Positions 5,486 to 5,775 of a DNA stretch of 5,775 nucleotides are shown in pieces. Origin of the DNA: CAZWVM01 sp964637705 (GTDB lineage: Bacteria; UBA8481); NCBI GenBank assembly GCA_964637705.1, contig CAZWVM010000213.1, positions 1 to 5,775 on the forward strand. The letters are read 5' to 3'. Under the pieces are notes generated by a model. That model saw only the letters and a program-made list of their open reading frames with translations. It ran no database searches and had not been told where the DNA came from. Made by a program: the position numbers and the translations under genes. The number at the start of each line of letters is the position of its first letter. The stretch's first letter is position 1.

Positions 5486-5510
5486 AACCACGATACACGC
5501 GAACGAAACC
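5486..5510. repeat. Degenerate inverted copy of cluster B
   Basis: AACCACGATACACGCGAA (5486-5503) on the plus strand resembles the reverse complement of cluster B (AACCACGAAATACACGAAA on the minus strand). It is probably a decayed half-element in opposite orientation. The match is imperfect and was aligned by eye. Confidence 0.4.
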
Positions 5511-5586
5511 CGTGGACCGCATACGCCCGAAAGATCTCAATGACCCCCGTGGTGAACTCCTCCGGGGATCGAAAGGGAAATCCGCC

Positions 5587-5616
5587 TTTCCACTTTCCTC
5601 CGACCTCGGCTATCAT
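5587..5616 (+). promoter_or_regulatory. Possible sigma-70-type promoter of the right-hand partial gene
   Basis: TTTCCA (5587-5592), an 18-nt spacer, and TATCAT (5611-5616, 5 of 6 to TATAAT). It would start transcription near 5623, upstream of the ATG at 5649. The -35 box is poor (4 of 6) and the area is pyrimidine-rich, so this is weak. Confidence 0.3.
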
Positions 5617-5648
5617 TCCTTCCGCGCCATGAAGGCCCCGACGAATCC

Positions 5649-5775
5649 ATGATCGACGACGCCAAGGTCGATACGATCCTCAAGATGCAGTCGGAACTCG
5701 CGCTCCTCGAGCAGAGGGCCCGCGAACTCTCCGCCTGCCTGACCGCCATGACCCTCGTCGGTTCCTCCCTCGTCC
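5649..5775 (+). CDS. Partial gene of unknown function, N-terminal 42 residues
   Basis: The frame is open from ATG at 5649 to the window end, diverging from flgD. Codon bias supports it: 38 of 42 codons end in G or C, like the flagellar genes. The product begins MIDDAKVDTILKMQSE and continues as an amphipathic helix to about residue 27, then LTAMTLVGSSLV. A helix leading into such a segment is often seen before a GAF or similar sensor domain, but the window ends before any domain could be recognised and I assign no function. The ribosome binding site is poor: GAAGG at 5631-5635 is 13 nt upstream. The start overlaps (ATGA) the stop of a seven-codon ORF beginning at 5629. An opposing minus-strand frame here has worse codon bias. 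Confidence 0.55.
   Translation, partial: MIDDAKVDTILKMQSELALLEQRARELSACLTAMTLVGSSLV

Noticed and set aside
5571..5590. GAAAGG...CCTTTC hairpin before the right-hand gene
   Set aside because: Short arms with an 8-nt loop, no T-run, and overlap with a pyrimidine-rich area; not enough for a call.
5537..5749. Minus-strand frame opposite the right-hand gene
   Set aside because: Ser/Arg-rich with no motif. The plus-strand frame has the G/C-ending codon bias expected of real genes here.

Overview
This is a GC-rich bacterial window. Its main content is part of a flagellar hook gene cluster, read entirely on the minus strand. In transcription order it runs flgD (hook cap/scaffold), flgE (hook protein), fliK (hook-length ruler and export switch), then a gene of the TIGR02530 flagellar operon family cut by the left window edge. 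A partial gene of unknown function diverges from flgD on the plus strand at the right edge. The taxon cannot be fixed from this sequence. High GC, strong G/C bias at codon third positions, a very large hook protein, and short tandem repeats between genes would fit an environmental GC-rich phylum such as Acidobacteriota, Eisenbacteria or Planctomycetota, but that is only an impression.

Layout, right to left along the flagellar transcript. At 5180-5648 is a gene-free divergent region. It holds degenerate 9-bp tandem repeats (about 5302-5510), a good match to a sigma-28 (FliA-type) flagellar promoter (5208-5234), and a strong ribosome binding site just before the GTG start of flgD. flgD (4739-5179) encodes a minimal FlgD of 146 residues. 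The 190-nt gap before flgE (4549-4738) has no gene but contains three inverted repeats, one of them a GC-rich hairpin capped by a UUCG tetraloop. flgE (2032-4548) encodes an 838-residue hook protein with a large central insertion carrying a textbook EF-hand calcium loop and two tandem related beta-rich repeats. The flgE-fliK gap is almost filled by seven consecutive heptamers of a GCGNNGG-like array. fliK (246-1967) ends 14 nt before the TIGR02530 gene, so those two are very likely translated from one message.

How the genes work together: FlgD caps the growing hook and lets FlgE subunits polymerise. FliK measures hook length and tells the export gate to stop sending hook proteins. TIGR02530 proteins occur in such operons but have no settled function. 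A sigma-28 promoter in front of this hook operon would be unexpected under the enteric hierarchy, where FliA works only after the hook is finished.

The points most worth checking are the sigma-28 promoter, the EF-hand in the hook, the structured flgD-flgE gap, and the two classes of short tandem repeats between genes. I see no CRISPR array, tRNA, rRNA, insertion sequence or prophage gene.
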